Assembly (NCBI RefSeq): GCF_036898095.1
Contig: NC_090746.1
Location: forward strand, 112,826,198-112,890,197
Reading direction: 5' to 3'
Source of the DNA: Palaemon carinicauda
Lineage: Eukaryota; Arthropoda; Malacostraca; Decapoda; Palaemonidae
Length of the DNA: 64,000 nucleotides
The translations under genes and the position numbers were made by a program. Within the stretch, counting starts at the first letter, position 1. Each line of letters opens with the position of its first letter. Under the pieces are notes generated by a model. It was not told where the DNA came from, searched no databases, and saw only the letters and a program-made list of their open reading frames with translations. Below, piece by piece: positions 20,905-57,001 of the stretch.

Positions 20905-22899
20905 TTAATTTCTTATGTGAGCCAATGGTACTATTCTCTCATCCGTGGGTTGGGATACGTTTTGAACTCTAAACCTATTGGCCGTTAATGTTTCCAAAAT
21001 GTTAAATGGGCCTTCAAACTTAGGTGTTAGTTTATAGTTGAGCCCTTTTCTGACATTGATTTGAATATAGATGTTATCACCCACGGTATATGTTTTAGTT
21101 GGTTTCGCTATTTTATCATGATTCCTTTTCATTATGATTTGTGATTCTTCTAAATTCTTTCGAAGGATATCATATCGACTTATACTTGCATTTATACATT
21201 CTTTTAAAGGATTTGATAGATTAGTTGTAGGCGTTAATACATGGAAAGGTGTTCTAACTGGGGTACCATACAATGCTTCATGCGGTGACATTTTAATTGA
21301 TATATGATATGAATGATTCAGAGTACTCAGTGCCGCCGGTATTGCAATATCCCAGTTGGGGTCTGATCCCCCTAGTGTTACCCTCAATATATTTAATATC
21401 TTCCTATTTGCTCTTTCCACTAGCCCATTCGACTCTGGGTGATATATCATGGTATTAATCTTCTTTATGTTGAGGAATTCACACAATGAGGTAAGAAAGT
21501 GATTATTAAATTCACCACCCGAGTCTGAGATTATCATGTGTGGAATTCCATGTTTACAAATGTAACACTCGTAAAACTTCCTAGCGCATTCAATCGCAGT
21601 TTTAGTTTTAAGCGCTATTAGTTCTGTATATCGAGTTAAAGCATCTATAATTACTAAGAGGTGCTTATTTCCTCTGTCTGACTCGTAAAATCCTGTTAAC
21701 AAATCTAAATGTATTCTTTCAAAGGGTTGATTGGGCACAGGATAAGCTCCTAGGCTGACAGGTGTTTTCGTATGCCCTTTGTTTTCCTGACATGTGCGAC
21801 AATTAGCTATGTGTCTTTTTATATCTGTAAGTATTGTATGCCAATAAAACAATGATTTGGCTTTCTGTGACATTAATGAGAACCCAGGGTGTCCATGTAA
21901 CGGATTTGAATGCAACCAATTTAGGACAGTGGAAATAAGTGAGATTGGTACTACTACCTGGTCGTTAGTTATATGTGGTGTATTGCGGGTTTTCCTTGTC
22001 ACAGTCCTACACAGAATATTATCTTTGATTATATAATTCTGCTGCTTATACTTTATATATACCTTTTCTTTATGATTGCCTTTCAAAGCATTTATAATTG
22101 TTTCTATTTTCTGATCTTTTCTTTGCTCAGTCTGTAACAATTCAGCACTCCAGCCTAAATCTTCTTGTTCAGATATTGTTTTTACAATAGGCATGGATGT
22201 TGATATATCTATTAATTCAGCTAAAGGCTCCGTACAAGATGACACGGGGTTGCGTGATAATGCATCCGCAATGATATTTGCTTTCCCAGGTAAATACCCG
22301 ATTCTTGCGCCAAAATCTTGAATGATCAAATGCCACCGAGTTCGTTTAGGGCTGTGGTTGAAGCCTTTAAAGAACTCTGTTAGTGGTTTATGGTCAGTAA
22401 GAACCTTAACGGGATAACCGTAAATTATGAACTTAAAATGCACTAGCGAATTAACAATAGCTAGTCCTTCCTTGTCTATTACTGCATACTTACTTTCGGA
22501 AGTTCTCAATTTTCGAGAATAGAAAGCTATCGGGAAAAACTGTTTATCATATTGCTGAAGCAAAACCCCTCCCACTCCTAAGTCTGAGGCGTCTGTTGCA
22601 ATGAAGAATTCCTTACCGAAGTCAGGAAATTTTAAGATAGGAGAACTACACAGTTCATCTTTCAAAGTATTAAACGCCTGTTGATGTTGCTCAGACCATA
22701 TGAAATCTACGCCCTTCTTCGTAAGATCAGTTAAAGGAGCGGCTATTATTGAATAGTTGCGTATAAAACGCCTGTAATATCCACTACAACCCAGAAATTG
22801 CTGTATTCCCTTGACATTAGTAGGTATGGGAAAATTACGTATAGCCGACACCTTATCATGGACTACTTTAAGACCTTGGCTTGACACCATGAAACCCAA
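20905..22899 (-). CDS. pol, C-terminal part: RT connection, RNase H, integrase
   Basis: Open frame of 664 codons. It starts in the RT thumb region (QFLGCSGYYRRFI), passes an RNase H domain (FIATDASDLGVGGVL, then VLTDHKPL), a His/Cys zinc-binding segment (HGHPGFS, then CRTCQENK), and an integrase core with LDLLTGF, an SDSGGEF block and the glutamate in YHPESNGLVERA, all in the expected D-D-E order. A C-terminal region (YTVGDNIYI, KFEGPFNI) resembles the GPY/F module of Gypsy integrases. It is separated from the RT palm frame by one in-frame TAA (22906-22908). Confidence 0.88.
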   Translation of the reverse strand: MGFMVSSQGLKVVHDKVSAIRNFPIPTNVKGIQQFLGCSGYYRRFIRNYSIIAAPLTDLTKKGVDFIWSEQHQQAFNTLKDELCSSPILKFPDFGKEFFIATDASDLGVGGVLLQQYDKQFFPIAFYSRKLRTSESKYAVIDKEGLAIVNSLVHFKFIIYGYPVKVLTDHKPLTEFFKGFNHSPKRTRWHLIIQDFGARIGYLPGKANIIADALSRNPVSSCTEPLAELIDISTSMPIVKTISEQEDLGWSAELLQTEQRKDQKIETIINALKGNHKEKVYIKYKQQNYIIKDNILCRTVTRKTRNTPHITNDQVVVPISLISTVLNWLHSNPLHGHPGFSLMSQKAKSLFYWHTILTDIKRHIANCRTCQENKGHTKTPVSLGAYPVPNQPFERIHLDLLTGFYESDRGNKHLLVIIDALTRYTELIALKTKTAIECARKFYECYICKHGIPHMIISDSGGEFNNHFLTSLCEFLNIKKINTMIYHPESNGLVERANRKILNILRVTLGGSDPNWDIAIPAALSTLNHSYHISIKMSPHEALYGTPVRTPFHVLTPTTNLSNPLKECINASISRYDILRKNLEESQIIMKRNHDKIAKPTKTYTVGDNIYIQINVRKGLNYKLTPKFEGPFNILETLTANRFRVQNVSQPTDERIVPLAHIRN

Positions 22900-22905
22900 A
22901 TATAT

Positions 22906-23404
22906 TAATTATGTTTTGAAAAATTCACACTTACTAATCTTTACCCTTAAGTTATGTTGTCTTAATCTCTGTAGTACTAGTTCTAACTTACGTAGATGTT
23001 CTTCTAAGGTGTTGGAAAAGATTACAAGATCATCCATATAGGCATGCAATATATCCCCTAACAAGTCTCCAAACACTATGTTAATCATTCTTGTAAATGT
23101 TATAGGAGCACAACGTAAACCAAAAGGCATCCGTAAAAATTCATAATGTCCCCTGGCTGTGCTGAAGGCTGTGTATGGGATACTATCTTCTTCTAATGAT
23201 ATCTGGTGAAAGCCTTTAAGTAAGTCCAAACTGGTAAAATATTTATTCTGACCTAACAAAGACAAAATATCGTCAGTACATGGCACTGGGAATCGATCAG
23301 GGATCGTTTCCTCGTTTAGACGACGAAAGTCGACGCAGATACGCCATGTTCGATCTTTTTTCGGTACAACTATTAAAGGAAAATTATAAGGGCTGTTTGA
23401 TTTT
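22906..23404 (-). pseudogene. pol, reverse transcriptase palm, broken
   Basis: The frame 23286-22909 holds FTSLDLLKGFHQI, FLRMPFGL and the catalytic YMDDLVIF of a Gypsy RT, and ends at an in-frame TAA (22906-22908). RT-like sequence is also readable upstream as far as about 23400, but it is out of frame with the preceding protease frame. At least two disabling changes therefore interrupt this pol. The two blocks are described as they stand. Confidence 0.85.
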
Positions 23405-24613
23405 CTAATGACTCATTTTACCTACTTCATCATTTATTTCATTCTGGAATTTCATAGGGAGTCTGTACGAGGGTACATATATAATTTTCTGCTTGTCCTT
23501 TAACCTTATTTGATGCTCGATCACATCTGTTTTTCCTAAGGATCCATCCGTAGTGGAAAAGACATCTTGATATTTAGTTAAAAGTTCAAAAATTTTCTGC
23601 TGAATTTCTTCGTCTTGAATGTCCTTACTGATTTTATTTTTAATAGATCGCAAAAGGGATTCATCCGCAACTGATTGAGAGTGATTGATTTCAGCAACGG
23701 TAAGAATACGATGTTTATAAACTTCTACATCCAAGATATGTTGATTTTTGTGAATTACTAAAGTGTTATTTAAATGATTAAAGACTTCGATATTACATTG
23801 CTGATGTGAGCCTACTGTATAAATAGCTTGTGTGACAGACAATCCGTTAGTTTTCAAAGTATCGGAAAGGATTAATATTTCAGATCCCGGTAGTGTTTTC
23901 TTTATTTGCACTATTAAATTCGAAGGCATGTTTGGTTCGATAGATTGCGTGCAAGATGATATTACGGGTGAACGAGAATTCTGCTGGGTCGCGTATATTA
24001 TTTCTTTATTAGTGAGACAAGTTATTGGTTCTTCAACGTACGTTACGGTTACATTTGTCGTCTCCTTTTTATCCAAAACTGATTTTAAGGTATTAGAAGA
24101 CTTATAGAATTTCCCTTTGATATACACGCCGTGCTTGGCAGGAGCTACGATAATGTTTTGATTTCCCATAGATGGGTATCCTATAATTACAGCTGGATAC
24201 ATATTAATGTTTTTTACAACAACAAATGTATCGGCAAACGTGCGATTACCGACTCTGAACTGAATATGAGTTATGCCTATGACGTTTAATTCATTATTTC
24301 CTATACCTGAAAGTCTAATTCCTGATTTTTCAATCGGAAAGTTCGAAAACAACAAATGATGCGTCTTCAAATCCATAATATTACGTGGACTACCAGAGTA
24401 AAAAAATAACGTAAAGGATTTGTGTTCTAAATTTACAGCATATAAGGTTGGCCGTAACTCATTTTGGCTTATTATTGTATGAATTCGTTGCAAATCTACG
24501 GGAGCATGCACTGTTTTACTTAATTCGGCCGTGTGTTTCATAGGAAAATCTATTGTCTCACAATTATCTGATAAAACATTAAATTGATTATTCAATACTA
24601 TTGATGTTGACAT
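23405..24613 (-). pseudogene. pol N-terminal part: protease and RT entry, truncated by frameshift
   Basis: 402 codons. A retropepsin-like segment is recognisable at residues about 65-150 (FTLFFYSGSPRNIMD, later AVIIGYPSMG), but the position of the catalytic Asp of the D-S/T-G motif is Tyr, so the protease should be inactive as written. The C-terminal part (residues about 365-395, VIEHQIRLKD, then SYRLPMKFQNEI) is the usual entry to a Gypsy RT. The frame stops at about 23405, where similarity continues in another frame. Confidence 0.8.
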
Positions 24614-24657
24614 GAATGACCTTGACCCAACATCACTCTCTTCCCCTCTAGAGTTAA

Positions 24658-25881
24658 CTATGTGGTATTTGCTTTGCTCTGCACATTCTGAAAATTAGTC
24701 TGACCTTGCGAGGTCTGGTTTGACGGCCCAGGCTCAGCGATATTTGAAGAAGTGTTTGTTTGTTTCGGACTCTGAACCGCATTGACATTTGGTTGTTTCT
24801 TCTTATTGTTAAAATGAGGATATTTCTTTTTATTTCCATATGGAACTGACTGTGGAATTGACTGTGTATTTCTGGGATATTGTTGTGTCTTACGCGAGTA
24901 ACATTGACTATAAGAATGTGTTGCTGTGTTGTGAATTGAGCAAAATTTCGTTCTACAGTCTGCGCTTATGTGACCTTGACGTTTGCAGTTGTAACACGTC
25001 ACTCCCGCTACTGGACTGTTAACTACGTTCACTGTTTGTGGTTTTGTTTCATTCTTTGCAAAAACTTGAGTTAACACGGGATCGAGATCTGGACACTTGG
25101 ACATGTGTTTCTTTATCTGTTTATAGACATCCAATTCCGTACTTGCAGGCGTTAACTTCTTATCAAAACACCGCACTAAAGCTTCAGGCAACATAAGTGT
25201 CATGCAAGTTAAATACATTAATCGTAAAAAATCTTTCACGGAGATGTTATCGTTAGTAACCCAAGTGGAATTACCTAAAATGTCCTGATATTCGTTAAGC
25301 CTATCAGCTATGAGAGCTGCTCTCTCAATAACATTAAGCCGATTCCTAGTGGCTTGATTAAGTGTATTTCGTAACGTTAACACTACATCCAAGGCTTCCT
25401 CACCCCCATAGATCGCGCGTAACCTAACTTTGAAATCATCCCAAGTAACTGCTTCTTGAAATGAAACACCTCTTAAATATGCACTCGCATCCCCCTTAGA
25501 AAAATCTATAAAACTTTTAGCTTCTTGTAATTGTACAAAAGGATCTACGATTTGTTTGGCATTTAAATGGGCATCAACGGATGAAATCCATGACTCCACA
25601 TTTTGTGGCAAGAACCCGTTGACCCGACCTTGAAAAGGAAGGATTGCTGACCTGGCATTTACAAGCGTCACAATTGGAGGAGGATTAGTCTGGCCTACAC
25701 CACTAGGTCCAGGGGTAGGGCTGACAGGAGGAGCCATGACTGCTGTATTTTTTTTTTCTATCTCTTTGACCCCTTGCAATTCTATCAAAATATCTATATG
25801 AGTACAGACGCCCACTGCGTAAACGCATATGTATAATAAAATTCCCCCAACAATGTTACTAATCCCAAAACATTTCCCCAA
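24658..25881 (-). CDS. gag of the Gypsy element
   Basis: A 407-codon open frame. The first ~60 residues upstream of MAPPVSPTPGPSGVG may not be translated; the internal Met at about residue 49 gives a typical gag start. A capsid-like helical region covers residues about 75-260. A CCHC zinc knuckle (CYNCKRQGHISADC) sits near residue 300, followed by a Q/N-rich tail. It ends about 45 bp before the next Met of the protease frame, consistent with frameshift-type gag-pol expression. No internal stop is seen. Confidence 0.85.
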   Translation of the reverse strand: MGKCFGISNIVGGILLYICVYAVGVCTHIDILIELQGVKEIEKKNTAVMAPPVSPTPGPSGVGQTNPPPIVTLVNARSAILPFQGRVNGFLPQNVESWISSVDAHLNAKQIVDPFVQLQEAKSFIDFSKGDASAYLRGVSFQEAVTWDDFKVRLRAIYGGEEALDVVLTLRNTLNQATRNRLNVIERAALIADRLNEYQDILGNSTWVTNDNISVKDFLRLMYLTCMTLMLPEALVRCFDKKLTPASTELDVYKQIKKHMSKCPDLDPVLTQVFAKNETKPQTVNVVNSPVAGVTCYNCKRQGHISADCRTKFCSIHNTATHSYSQCYSRKTQQYPRNTQSIPQSVPYGNKKKYPHFNNKKKQPNVNAVQSPKQTNTSSNIAEPGPSNQTSQGQTNFQNVQSKANTT

Positions 25882-26492
25882 GAATTTATGAAAGAAAAAG
25901 GAATTAGCACAAAGAAAGAAAAATTCTAAATGAGAATTCGGAGTTTCCTATAACAAAGATTAGCAATTCACTCACCCCAGTAATAATCGACTAACGACTT
26001 GTGATAACTACACTTCACTGCCCAAACTGGAATGAATTCAAAATATCTGTACTTAGCTTATATATGAAGTCGACACGTCCTCTCTCTCTCTCTCTCTCTT
26101 GATGTTTTGTTAGCGATGTCTCGTTCTAGTTTCTTGTTGAATGTAGTTCTTCCTGGATATGTCTTGCAATTGTTGAACGCCAGTCCTTGGGTTTCCTAGA
26201 ATGTTGATTGAAGATTCAGGTTGTATTCTAACATATGTTGATGTTAGCTGTTTCGTTGGACTTAGTCAAAATTGTAGATTCTTGTAGATAATGTTGAGTT
26301 CTTGAAGATCTTTCTCAGGTTTTACAGCTTTTATTTTGAAGTCTTGAAGATCTTTCTCTGGTTTTACAGCTTTTATGTTGAAGTCTTGAAGATATTTCTC
26401 TGGTTTTACAGCTATTATTTTGAAGTCTTGAAGATTTTTCTCTAATTCTTAGAGTTTAACCGCTGTCTTAGAGTTTAATCGCTGCCACCATT
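25882..26492 (-). other. leader of the Gypsy element with candidate primer-binding site
   Basis: Non-coding leader between the 5' LTR and gag. Directly inside the LTR the minus strand reads TGGTGGCAGCGATTAAAC from 26490. TGG fits complementarity to a tRNA CCA end; the tRNA is not identified. A 45-52-bp unit with 'cttgaagatctttctc' is repeated about three times at 26310-26440. A short (CT)n run is at 26080-26098. Confidence 0.6.
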
Positions 26493-26970
26493 TATTGGCG
26501 TGCTACTGTTATAAGCACACATTGAGTAAGTGTTGTTTCAGATGTATGAAAATGGATTAACTGAATACATCTTTATAGTTTTTAAGTATCTATTCTATAA
26601 AAACAACAGAGTTAAACATCTCCATCACTGGAGGAAGCTGGGTTGGTCCAGATGACCAATTCTGGTGAAGTATAGATATGAACTGACTAAATTATCGATA
26701 TCACAGATATCGTATGCTTAGTTTACTTTAGACACGTCACAAACTCGGAAGACACCTGCATCCGGTGACGTCACAAACTTTCACACGCTGAGACAATGTG
26801 TTGACGTTTAAGAAGAATGTCAATTTGCCGAGGTTTGCATAGGTTTGCATTGTATGTCCTGTTTACGATTTGAATGACTACAGCAAATCCCAGGGTTAGC
26901 TCCTCCAACCAACATGACATATTACGTCATTTGTTTTAAACATGTAATATTAACTATTCTAATCATTACA
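26493..26970 (-). repeat. 5' LTR of the Gypsy element
   Basis: 478 bp, partner of 16439-16916. It should contain the element promoter. Confidence 0.95.
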
Positions 26971-26974
26971 CATG

Positions 26975-27177
26975 TATATATATATATATATGCATGTGTC
27001 TGTGTGTGTCTGTCTATGTATATATATATATATATATGCCTATATATATGTATATATATATATGCATGTGTCTGTGTGTGTCTGTCTATGTATATATATG
27101 TATATATATATATGCATGTGTCTGTCTATGTATATATATATATATATATACATACATATATATATATATATATATAA
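26975..27177. repeat. compound microsatellite, about three units
   Basis: A (TA)n / 'gcatgtgtctgtctatg' unit repeats at about 26990, 27062 and 27113. It is the right flank of the Gypsy insertion; the left flank (16420-16438) is also TATG-rich, so the insertion site was simple sequence. Confidence 0.85.
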
Positions 27178-27915
27178 GAAAATGGAGAGCAAGGGTGGTA
27201 CATAAAGAGAAGAGAACTAGTAAGAAATGACAATTTTCGTCAAGAAGCAAATTCAAGCACTACACAGTAGAAAATTTATAATTTTGAATAAAAAACTTAA
27301 TCAGCGTATAAAGATATGCCTGTTAAATATTCAATAAAATACAAACAAGTGAAGGTCTGTTAAAGTTAGAAAAAAAAAAGAAGGGAATTTAAAGACAAAA
27401 AGGGCGGTGGGTTAATGTTGATTTTCTAAAAATTACAACACTGAAGTAGAGGAAATTAAAACAAAATACAGCGATGTAATAATGGAAAAATGCAAAGTCT
27501 CCAGCTTAATATTTCAGATAATACTAGTATATTTCGCAGCAGGAAATGTAGAAGAAGATAGAAAAGAGATGAAGAATTAAAAGCAGAATGTGAAAGGGTA
27601 ATACAGAAGGCAGGAAAAACATCTGTACTGGTATTAGGGATTTCTGGGACACCAACGAGTTGACAGTAATGGAATATGGTGTTCGATTGGATGAGTAACC
27701 ACAAGCCACGGTCCAGATATACCAGGTCAGCCAGACAGCATACCGATTTTAAGCCTCTTCTGCGCACCTACGTCATCTGAAGGGGCTTAGTGTTGGCGAG
27801 ACCCATTAAGAACGTAGATCTATCACACAGTCAATGTAAATAAAACAACATTTTACCTTTGGAAAATATTTTAGTAAGTTACAACTTTCATTTGTTTTCT
27901 TAGGGCCTCCCTGCA
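27178..27915. other. no definite gene; possible LINE remnant
   Basis: AT-rich. The plus strand near 27565-27650 gives a broken coding-like reading (AECERVIQKAGKTSVLVLGI) that may be a LINE C-terminal remnant. It is too diverged to assign. Confidence 0.3.
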
Positions 27916-29035
<1,120 letters not shown>

Positions 29036-29086
29036 GGAAGTATTATGATGCCATATTAAATGTTGGAGTAATTAAACCCATGCATT

Positions 29087-29335
29087 TATAGTCTATTTCT
29101 TTTATCGAGGCAGATTTGCACAGACTCGCAGCGGTGCCCTTTTAGCTCGGAAAAGTTTCCTGATCGGTGATTGGTTAGAATTATCTCGTCCAACCAATCA
29201 GCTATCAGGAAACTTTTCCGAGCTAAAAGGGCACCGCTGCGAGTGTCTAACCAATCAGCGATCAGGAAACTTTTCCGAGCTAAAAGGGCACCGCTGCGAG
29301 TCGGTGCAAATGTGCATCGCTAAAAGATATTGACT
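29087..29335. mobile_element. foldback MITE, second copy, with a duplicated arm
   Basis: Same family as 2552-2746 (TATAGTC start; 'gctcggaaaagtttcctg' arms). Here the right arm block 'accaatcag...aggaaacttttccgagctaaaagggcaccgctgcgag' occurs twice in tandem. Confidence 0.75.
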
Positions 29336-29344
29336 TTTTTTTAT

Positions 29345-29685
29345 AGTTCATTATGTATGTTGCATAATATTTTTCATAACTCTGACCATCCTTTACATTC
29401 AGATCTCCTTGGACAATTCTATCCTGTTCGTAATACTAGGCAGGCATTTAATTCTAATAGCCAGGCCTTCTCCATCATGAGGCTCAATACTACACAGTAT
29501 TCTAGAAGTTTTATTCCAGCTGTGACCAAGTTGTGGAATGATCTTCCTAATCGGGTAGTTGAATCAGTAGAACTTGAAAAGTTCAAAGTTGGAGCAAATG
29601 TTTTTATGTTGACCAGGCTGACATGAGTCTTTTTATTGTTTATATAGGATATATCTGTTTTTGACGTTGTTAATAGTTTATATAA
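29345..29685 (+). mobile_element. LINE family 1 C-terminal part, left piece of a nested set
   Basis: It encodes HNIFHNSDHPLHSDLL then SQAFSIMRLNTTQYSRSFIP and LWNDLPNRVVESVEL to a stop at 29626, the best-preserved C-terminus of this family here. Its 3' UTR is interrupted by the Harbinger element at about 29686 and resumes at about 31259 and again at about 32051. Confidence 0.8.
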
Positions 29686-29818
29686 AGCGGGGTTTACACG
29701 GCCGAGCAGCTCGTCGAGCCCGGTTGTCGAGCCTACTTGTAGAACGGCTCGAAGAGCTTTCAGACAGTACATCGAGCCTCAGTCACTCAGTGTGCTTCGT
29801 GCTAAAAACAACGTCAGC

Positions 29819-31190
29819 ATGTCTCTCGACCAGGACGATTTGATAGCCATTGCTTTAGCAGTGGCACTAAGAAGAAAAAAAAAGATCAAAGTGGACGAAG
29901 GATTGACTACTGAAAAGAGAGAAATTTTCTCACACCAACTTGCTTGTTGCTTTAAGATTAGAGCCAGATGACTGGCGCAATTATTTGCGTATGGATGAAG
30001 ACACTTACATTGATCTACTGAATCGTGTCAGCCCTTTCATTACTTATGAAGATACAACTATGCGGAAGGCCATAACTCCACATGAAAGACTGAGTGTCAC
30101 TTTACGCTATTTAGCAACAAGAAGGTCACTTAATGATCTAAAATATTCTGCCATCATTTCCACCAGCTCTTTGTCATCTATCATACCAGACACATGTGCT
30201 GCTATTTACAAGGTACTTCGCAAAGACTATCTAAAGGTAATGAATAATTTGTAAGAGTTGTATATTTGTAAAGGTTTATTGATAACATATGACACCTGAA
30301 ATGCAGTAACATATATTATAGTAAGCTTGGTAAAAATGAGAAAAATAAAACATATACTAAGTAAACGTAGGACATATGCTATATCCTAAGGTTGAAAATT
30401 TGAAAAGTACTGAGTTATCCCGGAGTCATTTGTATTACTACTGCTGTTACTGCAGTAACTATTCACAGAGTTATTTGAAGGCATTGGTAATGGTACCGGC
30501 TCTTGGTGTGTTATAACTACTCGAGATGAAGAATTTAAATTCCCCATCTCTGCCTCAAAAAGTACATCAGTTATGATTTTTCTAGCTATTATTGAAGTTC
30601 GCAGGTCCATTGCAAGTATCCTACGTGTGACGTATTTTCCGAAGTTATCCATACCAGACATATCTGTATTTACTGATTCATCAAGTTTTCTTGCAACTGT
30701 TTCCAATATTTGTTCAGATTTAGAGAGACGTTTGCGAGGACATTCCTGGTGGCTCGTGCTGGCTTTAACATTTTCCATTTCATCCCCTTCTTCAATCTGA
30801 AAGTAAAGATACATAAAATGAAACTAATTGTATGTAGGCCTATGTATGTATGAATATATGTGTGTATATTCACACATACACACATTATGTATATATATAC
30901 ATATATATATAATTCATTTTATTTTATTTCAGTTTCCTACCTCAGTGGCTGAGTGGCAAATTATTGCACGAGAGTTTGAGTCAAGATGGAACTTCCCGAA
31001 TTGTGTCGGAGCTGTCGATGGAAAACATGTACGCATCACGGCACCACCAGATTGTGGATCATATTTTTGGAACTACAAGGGCTACAACAGCCTTGTTTTA
31101 TTGGGAGTTGTTAATGCAAACTATGAATTCACCATGGCTGACATAGGGACAAACGGACGTGTATCAGATGGAGGGGTTATTGAAAACACA
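29819..31190 (+). pseudogene. PIF/Harbinger transposase (HARBI1-like), broken
   Basis: Exon 1 runs from a likely ATG at 29819 to 30236 (AAG/gtaatg). Exon 2 starts at 30933 after ttatttcag and joins in frame. Recognisable parts are LEPDDWRNYLRMDEDTYIDLL, the helix-turn-helix region TPHERLSVTLRYLATRRS, VAEWQIIAREFESRWNFPN and the catalytic-core start GAVDGKHVRI (first Asp). VSDGG holds the likely second Asp. The third acidic residue is absent because the gene ends near 31190. Between the ATG and the conserved part the frame changes at an A-run near 29875, and TGA (29904-29906) interrupts the conserved frame. The element cannot encode an active transposase. Confidence 0.82.
30386..30796 (-). pseudogene. 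Harbinger second protein (MADF/Myb-like partner), 3' exon, nested antisense in the transposase intron
   Basis: The minus strand after a ctttcag acceptor (30797-30803) opens at 30796 and ends with TAG at 30386-30388. It reads IEEGDEMENVKAS, a basic block (PRKRLSKSEQ), a helical middle (GKYVTRRILAMDLRTSIIARKIITDVL) and a Ser/Asn-rich tail. This resembles the C-terminal half of the MADF-type partner encoded by PIF/Harbinger transposons. The N-terminal DNA-binding exon would lie beyond the truncated right end and is not present. Confidence 0.55.
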
Positions 31191-31258
31191 GAAAAGTGTC
31201 CCGCAACAAATGTGGGTGAAAAGAGAAAAACTAGTGAAAATAAGGAGCATACAAACTA

Positions 31259-31333
31259 AAATGTTTTATTCTAATTGTCCAGTACTTCTCTTTTAGTTTA
31301 TTTATATCATTTCCTCGCTGGGCTATTTTTCCC
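31259..31333 (+). mobile_element. LINE family 1 tail, middle piece
   Basis: The stretch ending 'atttcctcgctgggctatttttccct' is family 1 3' UTR. It continues at 32051 after the CR1-like insertion. Confidence 0.6.
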
Positions 31334-32050
31334 TACTTACTTACTTACTACTTTTAGGGGTTTATTTCTTGCCCTCCATCAAACACTAAAGGTCTGTTCA
31401 GGCGGGCCTTGGTGTGTGAAAAAATAATTCCTTTCCAGTTAATATTTTGCTCTGTATCGTTATCAGTTATTTCGCTAGCATTTGTATTCAGGCTTAATAG
31501 TTTTCAGGTCACTATTATAACACTTTCTAAAAAGATAAGTCTTCAGGTTTTTCTTGAAGGCTGCCACATTTGTGCTATTCTTGACATCGAGTGGAAGGTC
31601 GTTAAAGAGTCTCGGTGCAGCATAACAAAACGTTCTTCCTCCTATTGCATGATTCACACTAATTTCGAATAGTCTATGTGGGTCATCTGCATGTCTAACT
31701 CTTACAGCGGCGCTGGTAGCTTCAGGGTAGGGGACCAAACAATCACGAAGATATTTAGGCTTATCACTTGTAAGTGCTTTGTGAGTCAACAAGCAAATTT
31801 TAAATTCAATTCTAGCCTTAACAGGTAACCAATGTAGATCGATCAGTGCAGGAGTTATTCTCTCCCGAAATTTAATGCCTTTTATCAGTCTAGCCGCCCG
31901 GTTTTGCACATTTTGAAGCTTTCTTAGTAGTGTATTGGGCAATTTGTAGTACAGAGAATTGCAATAATCAAGCCTTGATATTACATGACTCATCACTAAA
32001 ATTTTTGTACTGCCCTCTGTTAAATATTTTCTAATAAATGCTATGTTTCT
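31334..32050 (-). mobile_element. CR1-like LINE 3' fragment, copy 1
   Basis: Minus-strand frame 31996-31475 encodes MSHVISRLDYCNSLYYKLP, LQNVQNRAARLIKG, ITPALIDLHWLPVKARI and FNDLPLDVK, the thumb/C-terminal region of CR1/Jockey-type reverse transcriptases. It is followed by a 3' UTR with an (AAGT)n tail (plus strand acttactt at 31338). It is 5'-truncated, with an open frame to its stop. Confidence 0.85.
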
Positions 32051-32113
32051 CAGGTTGAAGCCTTTGGGCTTATAGCATCCTGCTTTTCCAATTAGGGTTT
32101 TAGCTCAGTTAAT

Positions 32114-32172
<59 letters not shown>
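32051..32172 (+). mobile_element. LINE family 1 tail, right piece, with (AAT)n
   Basis: 'cctttgggcttatagcatcctgc' followed by (AAT)n (32117-32172) closes the nested LINE begun at 29345. Confidence 0.7.
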
Positions 32173-32174
<2 letters not shown>

Positions 32175-32617
32175 TGTGATAAGACCAGGTAAACTATCCT
32201 CTTTACTTTGAACTTCTACTAGGAGACAATTTCTATTATTTATAGTAGCAAAAAATATTGATATTCGTCTAAATCTTTGTTGCAAATATTAGTATCCTTT
32301 GGGTAAAGTCGGCCGATCTGGCTGTAATTTATTCAAAGTTGCCGGCTAATGTGGCCGTATGGCATCGTATACAATCGAATATTTGGGTAAGAGTACCATT
32401 ACAAGAAAAAAACTAGGTTAATTGGCACTATATAATTATTAGAATAGAAATTAATTACGTTAAATGATTACTGAAATGAGGAAAATAATCACCATTAAAA
32501 CAAACAAACAAATTGGGCATCCATAATAAAAAAAACAAGATTTTGATGATTCTGTAGAAGGCCGATAGATGGCAGCACCATCCGTCCTCTACAGACTATA
32601 GTCGTCTGAAAGTAACC
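32173..32617 (+). promoter_or_regulatory. ACO2 upstream region and presumed 5' UTR
   Basis: Unique AT-rich sequence before the ACO2 start codon. No TATA box or initiator can be assigned with confidence. The start context is agtaaccATGG, a good initiation context. Confidence 0.4.
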
Positions 32618-56986
<24,369 letters not shown>

Positions 56987-57001
56987 GTAAGAAAACTATC
57001 T

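Larger units (their letters stand above)
16435..26974 (-). mobile_element. Gypsy-type LTR retrotransposon with envelope-like gene (endogenous retrovirus-like)
   Basis: Two 478-bp LTRs (16439-16916 and 26493-26970) are flanked by the 4-bp direct repeat CATG (16435-16438 and 26971-26974). I count only three base differences between the LTRs, so the insertion is recent. Element orientation is minus: 5' LTR on the right, then leader, gag, protease/RT, RNase H/integrase, env, a nested tandem repeat, and the 3' LTR on the left. Protein order and an envelope related to baculovirus F proteins fit the errantivirus-like part of the Gypsy (Metaviridae) group. gag and env are open, but pol carries a frameshift, a stop and a protease active-site change. 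Confidence 0.93.
29686..31258 (+). mobile_element. PIF/Harbinger DNA transposon, right end missing
   Basis: The left end has a terminal motif GCGGGGTTTACACGGCCGAGC (29687) typical of this superfamily. A two-exon transposase (plus strand) and one exon of the second, DNA-binding protein (minus strand) follow. The right terminal repeat and the end of the transposase are absent; the sequence passes into LINE tail at about 31259. Confidence 0.8.

Noticed and set aside
31475..31996. Possible host gene with 173 codons
   Set aside because: The protein is the C-terminus of a CR1-like reverse transcriptase, with a second copy at 35987-36616.
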